From positions 1-5,439 of the forward strand of contig CAJMQV010000133.1 in the NCBI GenBank assembly GCA_905215575.1: a DNA stretch of 5,439 bases. Direction: 5' to 3'. Under the pieces are notes generated by a model. That model did no database searches, was not told the DNA's origin, and worked only from the letters and a program-made list of their open reading frames with translations. Positions within the stretch are counted from its first letter, which is position 1, and each line of letters starts with the position of its first letter. A program made the translations under genes and the position numbers. Positions 1-5,439 of this stretch are shown here, piece after piece. The DNA is from an uncultured bacterium. Lineage in GTDB: Bacteria; Bacteroidota; Bacteroidia; Bacteroidales; Bacteroidaceae.

Positions 1-1399
1 GCAGGGGAAATTTTCCGGTAGAAAAACCGTACCACCCGGAGGTGTTTTCGTCCAGCAGACCGACGATTTCCCGGGAATGTCCGTTGCGGAGCAGCCGTTC
101 CAGTCCCACCATCTGGTTACGCAAGGCTATGGCCTGTCTGAGTTCGGTGTTGGAGTGCCGTATGTGGTACAGCAGGGGATAACGTGAGTAGAGCAGATAG
201 GTCTGTACCGCGTCGTGCGCCACATCCATGTTATAATAGAGAATCTCCTTATAGAGTGCCATCTGCAGGGCATGCTCTTCCTTGGGACTGATTTGCGGAA
301 ATTCCTCTGCTTTTCCGCTTTTCAGTTCTACGATCTTGCTGCTGTCATTCACCAGCAGGTCCAGTCGTCCCTGCAGTCCCAGTGCTTCGCACAGAAACGA
401 AGGTTCCAGCTGCACGTCCTGCCGCTCGATGTCAATGTCTTCGGCGGTAAACTTATGGCGCACCACTTCCCGTATGTGGTGAAACTGTTTGCGGGCCTGT
501 TCAAAAAAACTCTGGTTGATGTCCGGCAGGGTGGTATATTCTATGGGCGAGCTTTCAAAGCTCTGGAGCAGTGCCTCCTTGTAGGCTTCCTCTTCGGTCT
601 TGTCTTCCAGTCCGTTGTCGTGCACACAGGCATCCAGAAACTGGTTGGCCAGATTACCCAACTGCAGGGCGGCCGACCGGGGTGCCGGAGTGAACTTGTT
701 GATCAGATGGTTCAGCACATGGGTGCCATAAGGTTTGATACACTGGCAGATGGCCGTGATATCGATCAGAAAGTCCGGGTCCAGAACGAACAGTTTGGGC
801 AAGGCGATGCGCAGCCCGTCTTCCTCCGTGAAGTATACGGAGAGCAGGTTCATCTGTGCTCCCTCATAGAGCCATTCCGTGATGCTGTCAAAGGCTCCGT
901 CTTCCTGATGGTAGCGGGCCCGTATTTCTTCGTCTTCCGGATTTTCCCGGTCCGTACCGTAGATATAGTCCTCGTCCCATCCTGTCACGGTGATTCTGAT
1001 TTTTTTCGTGAATTCCCGTTGGTCGGTCTTTCCGGGCCAGGGCCTCCAGTGGTCGGGTATTCTGTTTCTCAATCCTTCGGGGATCGGTTCCCGGGTCAGG
1101 AAAGCCACCGCCTCACACACCGCTTTCAGGTCATAGCGATAGTTCTCCTCATTCGGCTGGAGGATTCCCCGGGCCACTTGTGCGGCGTTTTTTCGGAACA
1201 GCGACAGTGTGCGGTGTTCATATCCCGTAGCCCGGCACAGGGCATAGAGCCTTCCGCTCATGGAGGTGAACTCGGCGGCAAAGTCGCGTGTCATCTCCAC
1301 AATCAGCCGGTCGGTCAGCGCCGTCAGCTTCCGGTATTTTTGTTCTATGGAAAATGTTGTTTGTTCGTTTGCTGTAATTTCTTCAAAAAAAGCGTTCAT
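1..1399 (-). CDS. Dna2-like PD-(D/E)XK nuclease, N-terminal part (cut by left edge)
   Basis: This open frame begins at the ATG at 1399-1397 and stays open for 466 codons to the window edge, so its C-terminus is missing. It carries a RecB/Cas4/Dna2-type nuclease core. The metal-binding part reads GLQGRLDLL around D347, then VELKSGK with E358 and K360, followed by the QxxxY motif Q379-Y383 (QMALY). The stretch after that (YLLYSRYP at 401-408, RNQM at 427-430) follows the Dna2 pattern. Cysteines C218 and C220 in DITAICQCIKPYG sit where Dna2/AddB proteins have the first iron-sulfur ligand; the later cysteines, if present, lie outside the window. The usual motif I His is not visible: the matching stretch reads GNLANQFLD (248-256). 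The roughly 200 residues before the core are unassigned. Family knowledge suggests that a superfamily 1 helicase domain follows, but this is inference. The start overlaps the stop of the transglycosylase gene as ATGA, so the gene is the third of the udk operon. A RecB-like nuclease without helicase is the main alternative. Confidence 0.72.
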   Translation of the reverse strand, partial: MNAFFEEITANEQTTFSIEQKYRKLTALTDRLIVEMTRDFAAEFTSMSGRLYALCRATGYEHRTLSLFRKNAAQVARGILQPNEENYRYDLKAVCEAVAFLTREPIPEGLRNRIPDHWRPWPGKTDQREFTKKIRITVTGWDEDYIYGTDRENPEDEEIRARYHQEDGAFDSITEWLYEGAQMNLLSVYFTEEDGLRIALPKLFVLDPDFLIDITAICQCIKPYGTHVLNHLINKFTPAPRSAALQLGNLANQFLDACVHDNGLEDKTEEEAYKEALLQSFESSPIEYTTLPDINQSFFEQARKQFHHIREVVRHKFTAEDIDIERQDVQLEPSFLCEALGLQGRLDLLVNDSSKIVELKSGKAEEFPQISPKEEHALQMALYKEILYYNMDVAHDAVQTYLLYSRYPLLYHIRHSNTELRQAIALRNQMVGLERLLRNGHSREIVGLLDENTSGWYGFSTGKFPL

Positions 1400-2595
1400 C
1401 TGAATTTCTTTTTCCTTTCTCCTTTCGCTTTTTGAGGCGTACGTTCCGGTTTGGCCACTCTGCGGTATTCCGTCCACCGGTGCCGTATGCTCTCTACATA
1501 CTGATAGGTCTCACTGCCGCGCATATAACCGAATTTCACTTCCCGTCGGTTGTAGAATCTCGGGTCGCTCAGGCGCAGGACATATGTTTTCACCTCGTCC
1601 CACCGGTTGGCGTTCTTTCCTTCCAGTCGGGCCAGGGTCCGTGCGTCCTGAATGTGTCCGGCTCCGCCGTTATAGGCGGCCAAGGCAAACCACATCCGTT
1701 CCTCTCTCGGTTGGATATCGGCAAATTTGTATTCCAGTTCGCGCAGATATTTGGTAGCCGCCTGGATGTTCCGTTCCGGATGATAGATCTGCTCCATCGG
1801 CAGATTCAGGTGCTGGGCGGTGGACGGCATGATCTGCATCAGTCCCCGTGCCCCGGCCCAGGATACGGCGTTCGGGTCAAAGGCCGATTCCTGATAACAC
1901 TGGGCGGCCAGCAGTCGCCAGTCCCAGTTGATGGCACTGCCGTGACGTTTGAAATGCGCGTCATAAGGGGATATGATTCCCTGGCTTCGTGACAGGAACG
2001 GAGCGCGCGGTCTTCTTCTCACTAAGAATTGCGGCAGGAATTTCCGGTTTTCTTCCGCCAGGACCTTCTTTTTCAGTTCCGGGGTAAACCACTGGTTCAG
2101 TGCCTCCGCCAGTTCCACGGCTCCTTTGCTTACGGCCCACGATTTCCGGGGTTCCTTGCCTGTTTGCGAATAGCTTCCGCAGGCTTCCAGTACCTTGCTG
2201 TAGGGAGCCACGTCCATCTCCACGGCAATCAGGTCTGCGTCATTGTTCTCGATGCGGCGCACCAGTTCGGCCGTATCTTTCACCACTTCTATTCTCAGGC
2301 TGGCACCGATCTGTGTGGCAAAGCGTTCCGCCAGTTCATAATGCAGTCCGGTAGGCTTTTCCCGATATTCATAATACGTATCCGGTCCGCTCAGGGTTAC
2401 GGCAATCAGTTCGCCGCATTCCAATATCTGGGGCAGGTCATAATCGGCAGTCTGTTCCTGCGTTCCGGCAATACTTTGATAGGACACGGTCATGTCCTCC
2501 TTTTTTTTCTGGTTCTGGCAGGCTGTCCCTCCGGCAGCCAGCAGACAGAGCATCAGAAACGCTTTTCCGTTGATGCGATATTTCTTTTTATTCAT
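1396..2595 (-). CDS. mltF: MltF-type membrane-bound lytic murein transglycosylase (lipoprotein)
   Basis: This 399-residue protein should cleave the MurNAc-GlcNAc bond of peptidoglycan, leaving 1,6-anhydro-MurNAc ends, while anchored by lipid in the periplasm. The N-terminus has lysines, a hydrophobic stretch (12-22) and a loose lipobox ending in C26 (GGTAC); there is Gly rather than Leu at -3. Residues about 53-190 resemble a family 3 solute-binding domain (PTGLHYELAERFA, DADLIAVEMD, SWAVSKGAVELAEALN). Residues about 210-375 form the SLT domain: catalytic E236 in CYQESAFDP, GLMQIMPS (251-258) and AAYNGGAGHI (306-315). The C-terminal tail is very basic (KGERKKKFR). The solute-binding part is about 140 residues, whereas E. 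coli MltF (518 residues in all) has a full two-lobe domain, so much of lobe II appears to be missing. The ATG at 2595-2593 lies inside the end of udk (8-base overlap), and the stop overlaps the next start, which suggests coupled translation. The transglycosylase call is firm; the mltF symbol rests on domain order. Confidence 0.9.
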   Translation of the reverse strand: MNKKKYRINGKAFLMLCLLAAGGTACQNQKKKEDMTVSYQSIAGTQEQTADYDLPQILECGELIAVTLSGPDTYYEYREKPTGLHYELAERFATQIGASLRIEVVKDTAELVRRIENNDADLIAVEMDVAPYSKVLEACGSYSQTGKEPRKSWAVSKGAVELAEALNQWFTPELKKKVLAEENRKFLPQFLVRRRPRAPFLSRSQGIISPYDAHFKRHGSAINWDWRLLAAQCYQESAFDPNAVSWAGARGLMQIMPSTAQHLNLPMEQIYHPERNIQAATKYLRELEYKFADIQPREERMWFALAAYNGGAGHIQDARTLARLEGKNANRWDEVKTYVLRLSDPRFYNRREVKFGYMRGSETYQYVESIRHRWTEYRRVAKPERTPQKAKGERKKKFR

Positions 2596-3202
2596 GTTTG
2601 CTTTTGTGCGCGATAAAGGTCTTCAGCAGTTCAATGGCCTGCACATTGTTTCCTCCCTGGGGCACAATCAGGTCAGCATAGCGTTTTGTCGGTTCTATAA
2701 ATTCCAGATGCATGGGTTTGAGCACTTTCTGGTAGCGGTCGATGACCATCTCCGCCGTGCGTCCCCGTTCGATGATGTCACGTTGGATCACCCGGATCAG
2801 ACGGTCGTCGGCATCGGCGTCCACAAAGATCTTCACGTCCATCAGGTTACGCAGCTGCTCGTTGGCTAGCGCCATGATTCCTTCTACGATAATCACAGGC
2901 TGCGGTTCCACATGCACGGTGTCCGGCAGGCGGTTGCTGATCAGGTAGGAGTAGGTGGGTTGCTCAATGGCCATTCCTTTCTTCAGCATGCCGATCTGTT
3001 CGATCAGCAGATCCCAGTCGAACGCGTCCGGGTGGTCAAAGTTGATTTTTCGTCTTTCCTCCATGGTCAGGTCGCTCGTATCGTTATAATATGAGTCTTG
3101 CGGAATGACAGCCACATGCTTTCCGTTCAGGCTTTCCACGATCTTCTTCACTACAGTTGTTTTTCCGGATCCTGTTCCTCCGGCAATACCTATGATCAGC
3201 AT
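2588..3202 (-). CDS. udk: Uridine kinase (uridine/cytidine kinase)
   Basis: Uridine kinase phosphorylates uridine, and usually cytidine, to the 5'-monophosphate with ATP or GTP in cytosolic pyrimidine salvage. The 204-residue protein has the Walker A loop GGTGSGKTT (8-16), QDSYY (35-39), DHPDAFDWDLL (56-66), PTYSYLISNR (82-91), VIIVEGIMAL (103-112) and the Arg-rich lid DDRLIRVIQRDIIERGRT (132-149). Length is normal for the family. I chose the ATG at 3202-3200 because MLIIGIAGGTGSGKT is the typical Bacteroides N-terminus. The frame stays open for 31 more codons upstream to an ATG at 3295, but that stretch is non-conserved, AT-rich promoter DNA. At the place where E. coli Udk has His (YSYVEHTR) this protein has S89 (see findings). 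It is the first gene of a minus-strand operon and its stop lies within the mltF start region. Confidence 0.95.
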   Translation of the reverse strand: MLIIGIAGGTGSGKTTVVKKIVESLNGKHVAVIPQDSYYNDTSDLTMEERRKINFDHPDAFDWDLLIEQIGMLKKGMAIEQPTYSYLISNRLPDTVHVEPQPVIIVEGIMALANEQLRNLMDVKIFVDADADDRLIRVIQRDIIERGRTAEMVIDRYQKVLKPMHLEFIEPTKRYADLIVPQGGNNVQAIELLKTFIAHKSKHE

Positions 3203-3221
3203 AAAATAATTGTTTTTATCG

Positions 3222-3251
3222 TTCGGAATCGGTTCTTTTCTATTATCTTTG
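3222..3251 (+). promoter_or_regulatory. Predicted Bacteroidetes promoter for the Dabb gene
   Basis: A perfect -7 box TATCTTTG lies at 3244-3251, with TTCG (3222-3225, three of four matches to TTTG) 18 bases upstream. Transcription would start near 3257, giving a 5' leader of about 83 bases before the ATG at 3340. The -33 match and the spacing are weaker than at the his promoter. It overlaps the leader of the udk transcript and faces the udk promoter. Confidence 0.5.
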
Positions 3252-3253
3252 TT

Positions 3254-3286
3254 CGCAGAAATCATTTGCGTACAGATAATCGCAAA
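3254..3286. repeat. Inverted repeats between the udk and Dabb promoters
   Basis: A perfect inverted repeat TTTGCG-N10-CGCAAA spans 3265-3286; its right arm overlaps the udk -7 box. A second, partly overlapping palindrome spans 3254-3270: CGCA and TGCG are the outer arms, with one further G-T and one A-T pair inside. Together they form three evenly placed copies of a CGCA/TGCG core around the two predicted transcription starts. It could be an operator, or a chance by-product of the TTTG promoter elements. Confidence 0.35.
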
Positions 3287-3313
3287 GGTAATCAAATAAA
3301 AAGGAAAATCAGA
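3283..3313 (-). promoter_or_regulatory. Predicted Bacteroidetes promoter for the udk operon
   Basis: On the minus strand a perfect -7 box TACCTTTG (3290 to 3283) is preceded, after 19 bases, by TCTG (3313-3310), three of four matches to the -33 element TTTG. This is the primary sigma factor pattern of Bacteroides. Transcription would start near 3277, leaving a leader of about 75 bases before the udk ATG. The call rests on sequence match and position only. Confidence 0.6.
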
Positions 3314-3339
3314 AAAGAAACAACAAAAAACAAACGGCT

Positions 3340-3639
3340 ATGGTGAAACATATCGTACTTTTTCAGTTGGATCCCCAGATGGATCCTGCTTTGAAGCAAC
3401 AGGTGATGCACGACTTCAAGACCGCCATTGAGGCGCTTCCGGCTACTATTCCTTTCCTCCGTTCCGTAGAGGTGGGCATTAATATCAATCCTTCCGAAAC
3501 CTTCGATCTGGCTTTGTACAGTGAGTTCGACAGTCTGGACGATGTCCGTGCCTATGCGGTGCATCCCGATCATGTGGCGGCAGCGTCCCTGATAGGCCCT
3601 TATAAGGTGGCCCGTTCTTGTGTGGATTACGAAGTATAA
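3340..3639 (+). CDS. Dabb (stress-responsive A/B barrel) family protein
   Basis: This 99-residue protein matches the Dabb family of small dimeric ferredoxin-like alpha/beta barrels. Seen in the sequence: the opening strand VKHIVLFQL (2-10) with the conserved His H4, a helix (DPALKQQVMHDFKTAIEAL, 15-33), the strand LRSVEVGINI (40-49), the strand FDLALYSEFDSLDDVRAY (55-72) and the typical ending YAVHPDHVAAASLIGPY (72-88). The protein is a single domain of normal family length with no signal peptide, so it is probably cytosolic. Members include plant stress proteins and some enzymes of polyketide cyclisation, but most bacterial copies have no known substrate, and nothing here reveals one. The gene is divergent from udk and lies just upstream of the his leader in the same direction. 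I see no hairpin terminator between its stop and the his promoter, so some read-through into the his attenuator is possible. Confidence 0.88.
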   Translation: MVKHIVLFQLDPQMDPALKQQVMHDFKTAIEALPATIPFLRSVEVGININPSETFDLALYSEFDSLDDVRAYAVHPDHVAAASLIGPYKVARSCVDYEV

Positions 3640-3656
3640 AAAAATAAGGCATATTA

Positions 3657-3687
3657 TTTGTAATCCATTAAATAATTGCTAACTTTG
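3657..3687 (+). promoter_or_regulatory. his operon promoter (Bacteroidetes consensus)
   Basis: This is a full match to the Bacteroides primary promoter: TTTG at 3657-3660, a 19-base spacer, and TAACTTTG at 3680-3687. Transcription should begin near 3693, about 22 bases before the leader peptide ATG. It is the best promoter match in the window, and its position directly ahead of the attenuator supports it. Confidence 0.85.
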
Positions 3688-3714
3688 CCGCAGAACAATA
3701 AAGAAATCACAGAC

Positions 3715-3762
3715 ATGAGCATTCTGAACGCTACATTCCACCATCATCATCCTAACGTGTAG
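3715..3762 (+). CDS. hisL: his leader peptide, His-rich
   Basis: A 15-codon frame encodes MSILNATFHHHHPNV and ends in TAG. Four consecutive His codons (CAC CAT CAT CAT, 3739-3750) sense the supply of charged tRNA-His. The peptide itself probably has no role after synthesis. It lies about 22 bases after the predicted transcription start and 49 bases before the terminator hairpin, the expected place for a leader peptide. There is no Shine-Dalgarno sequence, only A-rich DNA upstream, as usual for this phylum. The enteric HisL carries seven His in a row and has a different sequence, so the name is given by function, not by sequence similarity. Confidence 0.88.
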   Translation: MSILNATFHHHHPNV

Positions 3763-3764
3763 AA

Positions 3765-3824
3765 ACTCGGTAGGCGATGAGGCTATGTATATAGTTCAGA
3801 TCAGGATATGGAGGCTTGCCGGGT
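3765..3824 (+). promoter_or_regulatory. Antiterminator pairing of the his attenuator
   Basis: ACTCGGTAGGC (3765-3775) can pair without interruption with GCTTGCCGGGT (3814-3824), giving 11 base pairs of which three are G-U. The right arm takes up seven of the eight bases of the 5' side of the terminator stem, so the two cannot coexist. The 38-base interval includes a small hairpin, CTAT with ATAG (3783-3794), around a four-base loop. The pairing was found by eye. Confidence 0.7.
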
Positions 3825-3841
3825 AACCGCAAGCCTTTTTT
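3811..3841 (+). terminator. Intrinsic terminator of the his attenuator
   Basis: AGGCTTGC (3812-3819) pairs perfectly with GCAAGCCT (3829-3836). Above a single bulged C the stem continues with GG-CC closed by a GTAA (GNRA-type) tetraloop. Six T residues (3836-3841) follow directly. It lies before hisG and not after a gene, as expected of a regulated terminator. Confidence 0.9.
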
Positions 3842-3883
3842 CGTATGTTCAAAAGAATATTCATAAATTTAAAACGAAATAGT

Positions 3884-4735
3884 ATGTTGAGAATTGCCGT
3901 ACAGTCAAAAGGTCGTCTTTTTGAAGACACCATGGCGCTCCTGAGCGAGGCCGGAATCAAAGTAAGTTCCAGTAAACGTACCCTGTTGGTACAGTCATCC
4001 AACTTCCCTGTCGAGGTGCTTTACCTGCGCGATGACGATATTCCCCAGTCGGTAGCTACCGGTGTAGCCGATGTAGGTATCGTCGGACACAATGAGTTTG
4101 CCGAGCGTGCCGAGGACGCTGAGATTGTCCGTCCTTTGGGATTCAGCAAGTGCCGTTTGTCATTGGCCATTCCAAAAGCCGTGGATTATCCCGGTCTGCA
4201 GTGGTTTGCCGGCAAGAAGATCGCCACTTCCTATCCCGGTATTCTGAAGAACTATTTACAGCAGAATGGGGTAGAGGCCGATATCCACGTCATCACCGGT
4301 TCGGTAGAGATTGCTCCCGGTATCGGTCTGGCGGATGCCATTTTCGATATTGTCAGCTCCGGTTCCACTTTGGTGAGCAACAACCTGAAGGAAGTGGAAG
4401 TGGTGATGCAGAGCGAGGCCCTGCTGATCGGTCACAAGGGACTGTCTGACGAGAAGCGTGCCATCCTCGACGAGCTGCTGTTCCGTATCGAAGCCGTGAA
4501 GAGTGCCGAGGACAAGAAATATGTCCTGATGAACGTGCCTACCGACAAGGTGGCCGACATTGTAGCCGTGCTGCCCGGTGCCAAGAGCCCTACCGTCATG
4601 CCGTTGGCTCAGGAAGGTTGGAGCAGTGTACACACCGTGCTCGATGAGAAATGCTTCTGGCACATCATCACCCGTCTGAAGGAACTCGGTGCCCAGGGCA
4701 TTCTGGTTCTTCCGGTAGAAAAAATGATTCTCTGA
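3884..4735 (+). CDS. hisG: ATP phosphoribosyltransferase, long form
   Basis: HisG catalyses the first, committed step of histidine synthesis: ATP + PRPP to N1-(5-phosphoribosyl)-ATP + PPi, in the cytosol, normally with feedback inhibition by histidine. The 283-residue protein is of the long type, which does not need HisZ. The catalytic part has RIAVQSKGRLFEDT (3-16), DDIPQSVATGVADVGIVG (51-68) and the HisG signature at 142-163, beginning EIAPGIG and ending in the PRPP loop DIVSSGSTL (155-163). The C-terminal regulatory ACT-like domain starts near 212 (KYVLMNVPTDK) and includes LPGAKSPTVMPLAQEGW (230-246). I chose the ATG at 3884 because MLRIAVQ is the usual N-terminus. The in-frame ATG at 3845 would add 13 non-conserved residues directly after the T tract of the terminator. 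The gene is controlled by the attenuator just upstream, and hisD follows after 18 bases. Confidence 0.97.
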   Translation: MLRIAVQSKGRLFEDTMALLSEAGIKVSSSKRTLLVQSSNFPVEVLYLRDDDIPQSVATGVADVGIVGHNEFAERAEDAEIVRPLGFSKCRLSLAIPKAVDYPGLQWFAGKKIATSYPGILKNYLQQNGVEADIHVITGSVEIAPGIGLADAIFDIVSSGSTLVSNNLKEVEVVMQSEALLIGHKGLSDEKRAILDELLFRIEAVKSAEDKKYVLMNVPTDKVADIVAVLPGAKSPTVMPLAQEGWSSVHTVLDEKCFWHIITRLKELGAQGILVLPVEKMIL

Positions 4736-4753
4736 TTTTAAAAGACAAGCACT

Positions 4754-5439
4754 ATGAATATCATTCGTTATCCCGATCCCGCACAATGGGACGAGTTGCT
4801 CCGTCGTCCGGCGCTTGATGTCACCACACTGAACGACACCGTGCGCACCGTTTTGCAGGAAGTGCGCACCCGTGGCGATGAGGCTGTGAAAGAGTTTGAA
4901 GAACGCTTTGACCATGTCCGTCTGGACAGTCTGATGGTGAGTGATGCCGAGTGGGCCGAGGCCGACCGTCTGGTTTCCGACGAACTGAAAGAAGCCTTGC
5001 GCCAGGCTCATGCCAATATTGAGAAGTTCCATGCCGCCCAGCGCTTTGAGAGCCGTCCGGTGACGGTTACCGAAGGCGTTACCTGCTGGCAGAAATACGT
5101 ACCTATCGAAAAGGTCGGTCTTTATATCCCCGGTGGTACGGCACCTCTGTTCTCTACCGTGCTGATGCTGGCCACTCCCGCCCGTATTGCCGGTTGCGGT
5201 GAGATTGTGCTTTGCACCCCTCCCAACCGTGAGGGCAAGATTCATCCTGCCATCCTCTATGCCGCCCGTGTGGCTGGTGTGAGCAAGATTTTCAAGGCCG
5301 GAGGCGTACAGGCCATCGGTGCCATGGCCTACGGAACCGAGTCTGTGCCCAAGGTCTATAAGATCTTCGGTCCCGGCAATCAGTATGTCACCGCTGCCAA
5401 GCAGCAGGTTTCGCTCCACGATGTAGCCATTGATATGCC
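4754..5439 (+). CDS. hisD: Histidinol dehydrogenase, N-terminal half (cut by right edge)
   Basis: HisD oxidises L-histidinol to L-histidine in two NAD+-dependent steps, the end of the pathway, as a zinc-dependent cytosolic dimer. The frame begins at the ATG at 4754 and is open for 228 codons to the edge; the family has about 430 residues. Recognisable parts are the N-terminal helical stretch with VRTRGDEAVKEFEERFD (37-53), VGLYIPGGTAPLFSTVLML (121-139), AGGVQAIGAMAYGT (182-195) and IFGPGNQYVTAAKQQVS (204-220). C111 and C154 lie near the places of the two conserved cysteines of the enteric enzyme. The zinc ligands and catalytic Glu-His pair lie in the missing half, so intactness cannot be judged. 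It sits 18 bases after hisG with no terminator between, so both genes should be on one RNA under the attenuator. Confidence 0.96.
   Translation, partial: MNIIRYPDPAQWDELLRRPALDVTTLNDTVRTVLQEVRTRGDEAVKEFEERFDHVRLDSLMVSDAEWAEADRLVSDELKEALRQAHANIEKFHAAQRFESRPVTVTEGVTCWQKYVPIEKVGLYIPGGTAPLFSTVLMLATPARIAGCGEIVLCTPPNREGKIHPAILYAARVAGVSKIFKAGGVQAIGAMAYGTESVPKVYKIFGPGNQYVTAAKQQVSLHDVAIDM

Larger units (their letters stand above)
3693..3841 (+). promoter_or_regulatory. his operon attenuator leader RNA
   Basis: The leader of about 149 bases holds a His-rich leader peptide, overlapping alternative pairings and an intrinsic terminator ahead of hisG. Pairing A (anti-antiterminator) joins 3747-3760 with 3765-3780: TCAT with ATGA, CCTA with TAGG, CG with CG and GT with AC, with small bulges. 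Pairing B (antiterminator) joins 3765-3775 with 3814-3824. Pairing C is the terminator, 3812-3836. A and B share 3765-3775; B and C share 3814-3822. A ribosome stalled on the His codons (3739-3750) would cover the left arm of A and let B form, giving read-through. A ribosome that reaches the stop (3760-3762) would cover the left arm of B, so C forms. Without translation A forms, and then C. The leader start is inferred from the promoter; the pairings were worked out by hand without folding energies. Confidence 0.85.

Noticed and set aside
215..1435. Long plus-strand open frame of 406 codons
   Set aside because: It lies antisense to the nuclease gene, whose minus-strand frame carries clear nuclease motifs and couples to the upstream gene by an ATGA overlap. 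The plus-strand product has no recognisable domain and an odd composition.
1432..2616. Plus-strand open frames opposite the transglycosylase gene
   Set aside because: The minus-strand frame has the lipobox, catalytic Glu and SLT motifs in order, so the plus-strand frames (186 and 195 codons) are shadows.
3203..3295. N-terminal extension of Udk starting at 3295
   Set aside because: The additional 31 residues are non-conserved, overlap the predicted promoter and transcription start, and the family N-terminus MLIIGIAGG begins at 3202.
3292..3573. Minus-strand frame of 93 codons opposite the Dabb gene
   Set aside because: It is antisense to a clear Dabb domain on the plus strand, and its product has no recognisable feature.
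3640..3656. Possible terminator after the Dabb gene
   Set aside because: The stretch is A-rich with no inverted repeat, and the his promoter begins at once; I see no hairpin.
3845..3883. Earlier hisG start at 3845
   Set aside because: It would start within four bases of the terminator T tract and add 13 residues not seen in HisG proteins; MLRIAVQ at 3884 fits the family.
4256..5419. Long minus-strand open frame of 387 codons
   Set aside because: It is antisense to hisG and hisD, both identified by conserved motifs. Its His- and Gly-rich composition is that of a shadow frame.

Overview
The window looks like chromosomal DNA of a Bacteroidales bacterium, most likely Bacteroides or a close relative such as Phocaeicola. 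Three things point there: the HisG, HisD and Udk sequences read as the Bacteroides type; start codons have AT-rich upstream regions without Shine-Dalgarno sequences; and three promoters fit the Bacteroidetes pattern TTTG-N19-TAnnTTTG. All genes look like ordinary chromosomal genes. I see no mobile element, CRISPR array, tRNA or rRNA.

Left part, minus strand, positions 1-3202: a tightly packed operon read right to left. It encodes a uridine kinase (udk), a lipoprotein lytic transglycosylase of the MltF type with a shortened substrate-binding-like domain, and the first 466 residues of a Dna2-like PD-(D/E)XK nuclease that runs off the left edge. The genes overlap by 8 and 4 bases, so translational coupling is likely.

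Middle, 3203-3339: a control region of 137 bases from which udk (left) and a small Dabb-family barrel protein (right, 3340-3639) are read. The two predicted promoters face each other, so that the two RNAs would overlap at their 5' ends.

Right part, plus strand, 3657-5439: the start of the histidine biosynthesis operon. A consensus promoter is followed by a 15-codon leader peptide with four His codons in a row, a region able to fold in mutually exclusive ways, an intrinsic terminator, hisG (long form, complete) and hisD (first 228 residues, cut by the right edge). This is a complete translation-coupled transcription attenuator: scarce charged tRNA-His should stall the ribosome on the His codons, favour an 11-bp antiterminator and let RNA polymerase reach hisG and hisD. 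It resembles the enteric his attenuator in logic, though the peptide differs from the enteric HisL. It is the most interesting signal in the window. It is a regulatory element of a known kind, and I see no wholly new biological system here.
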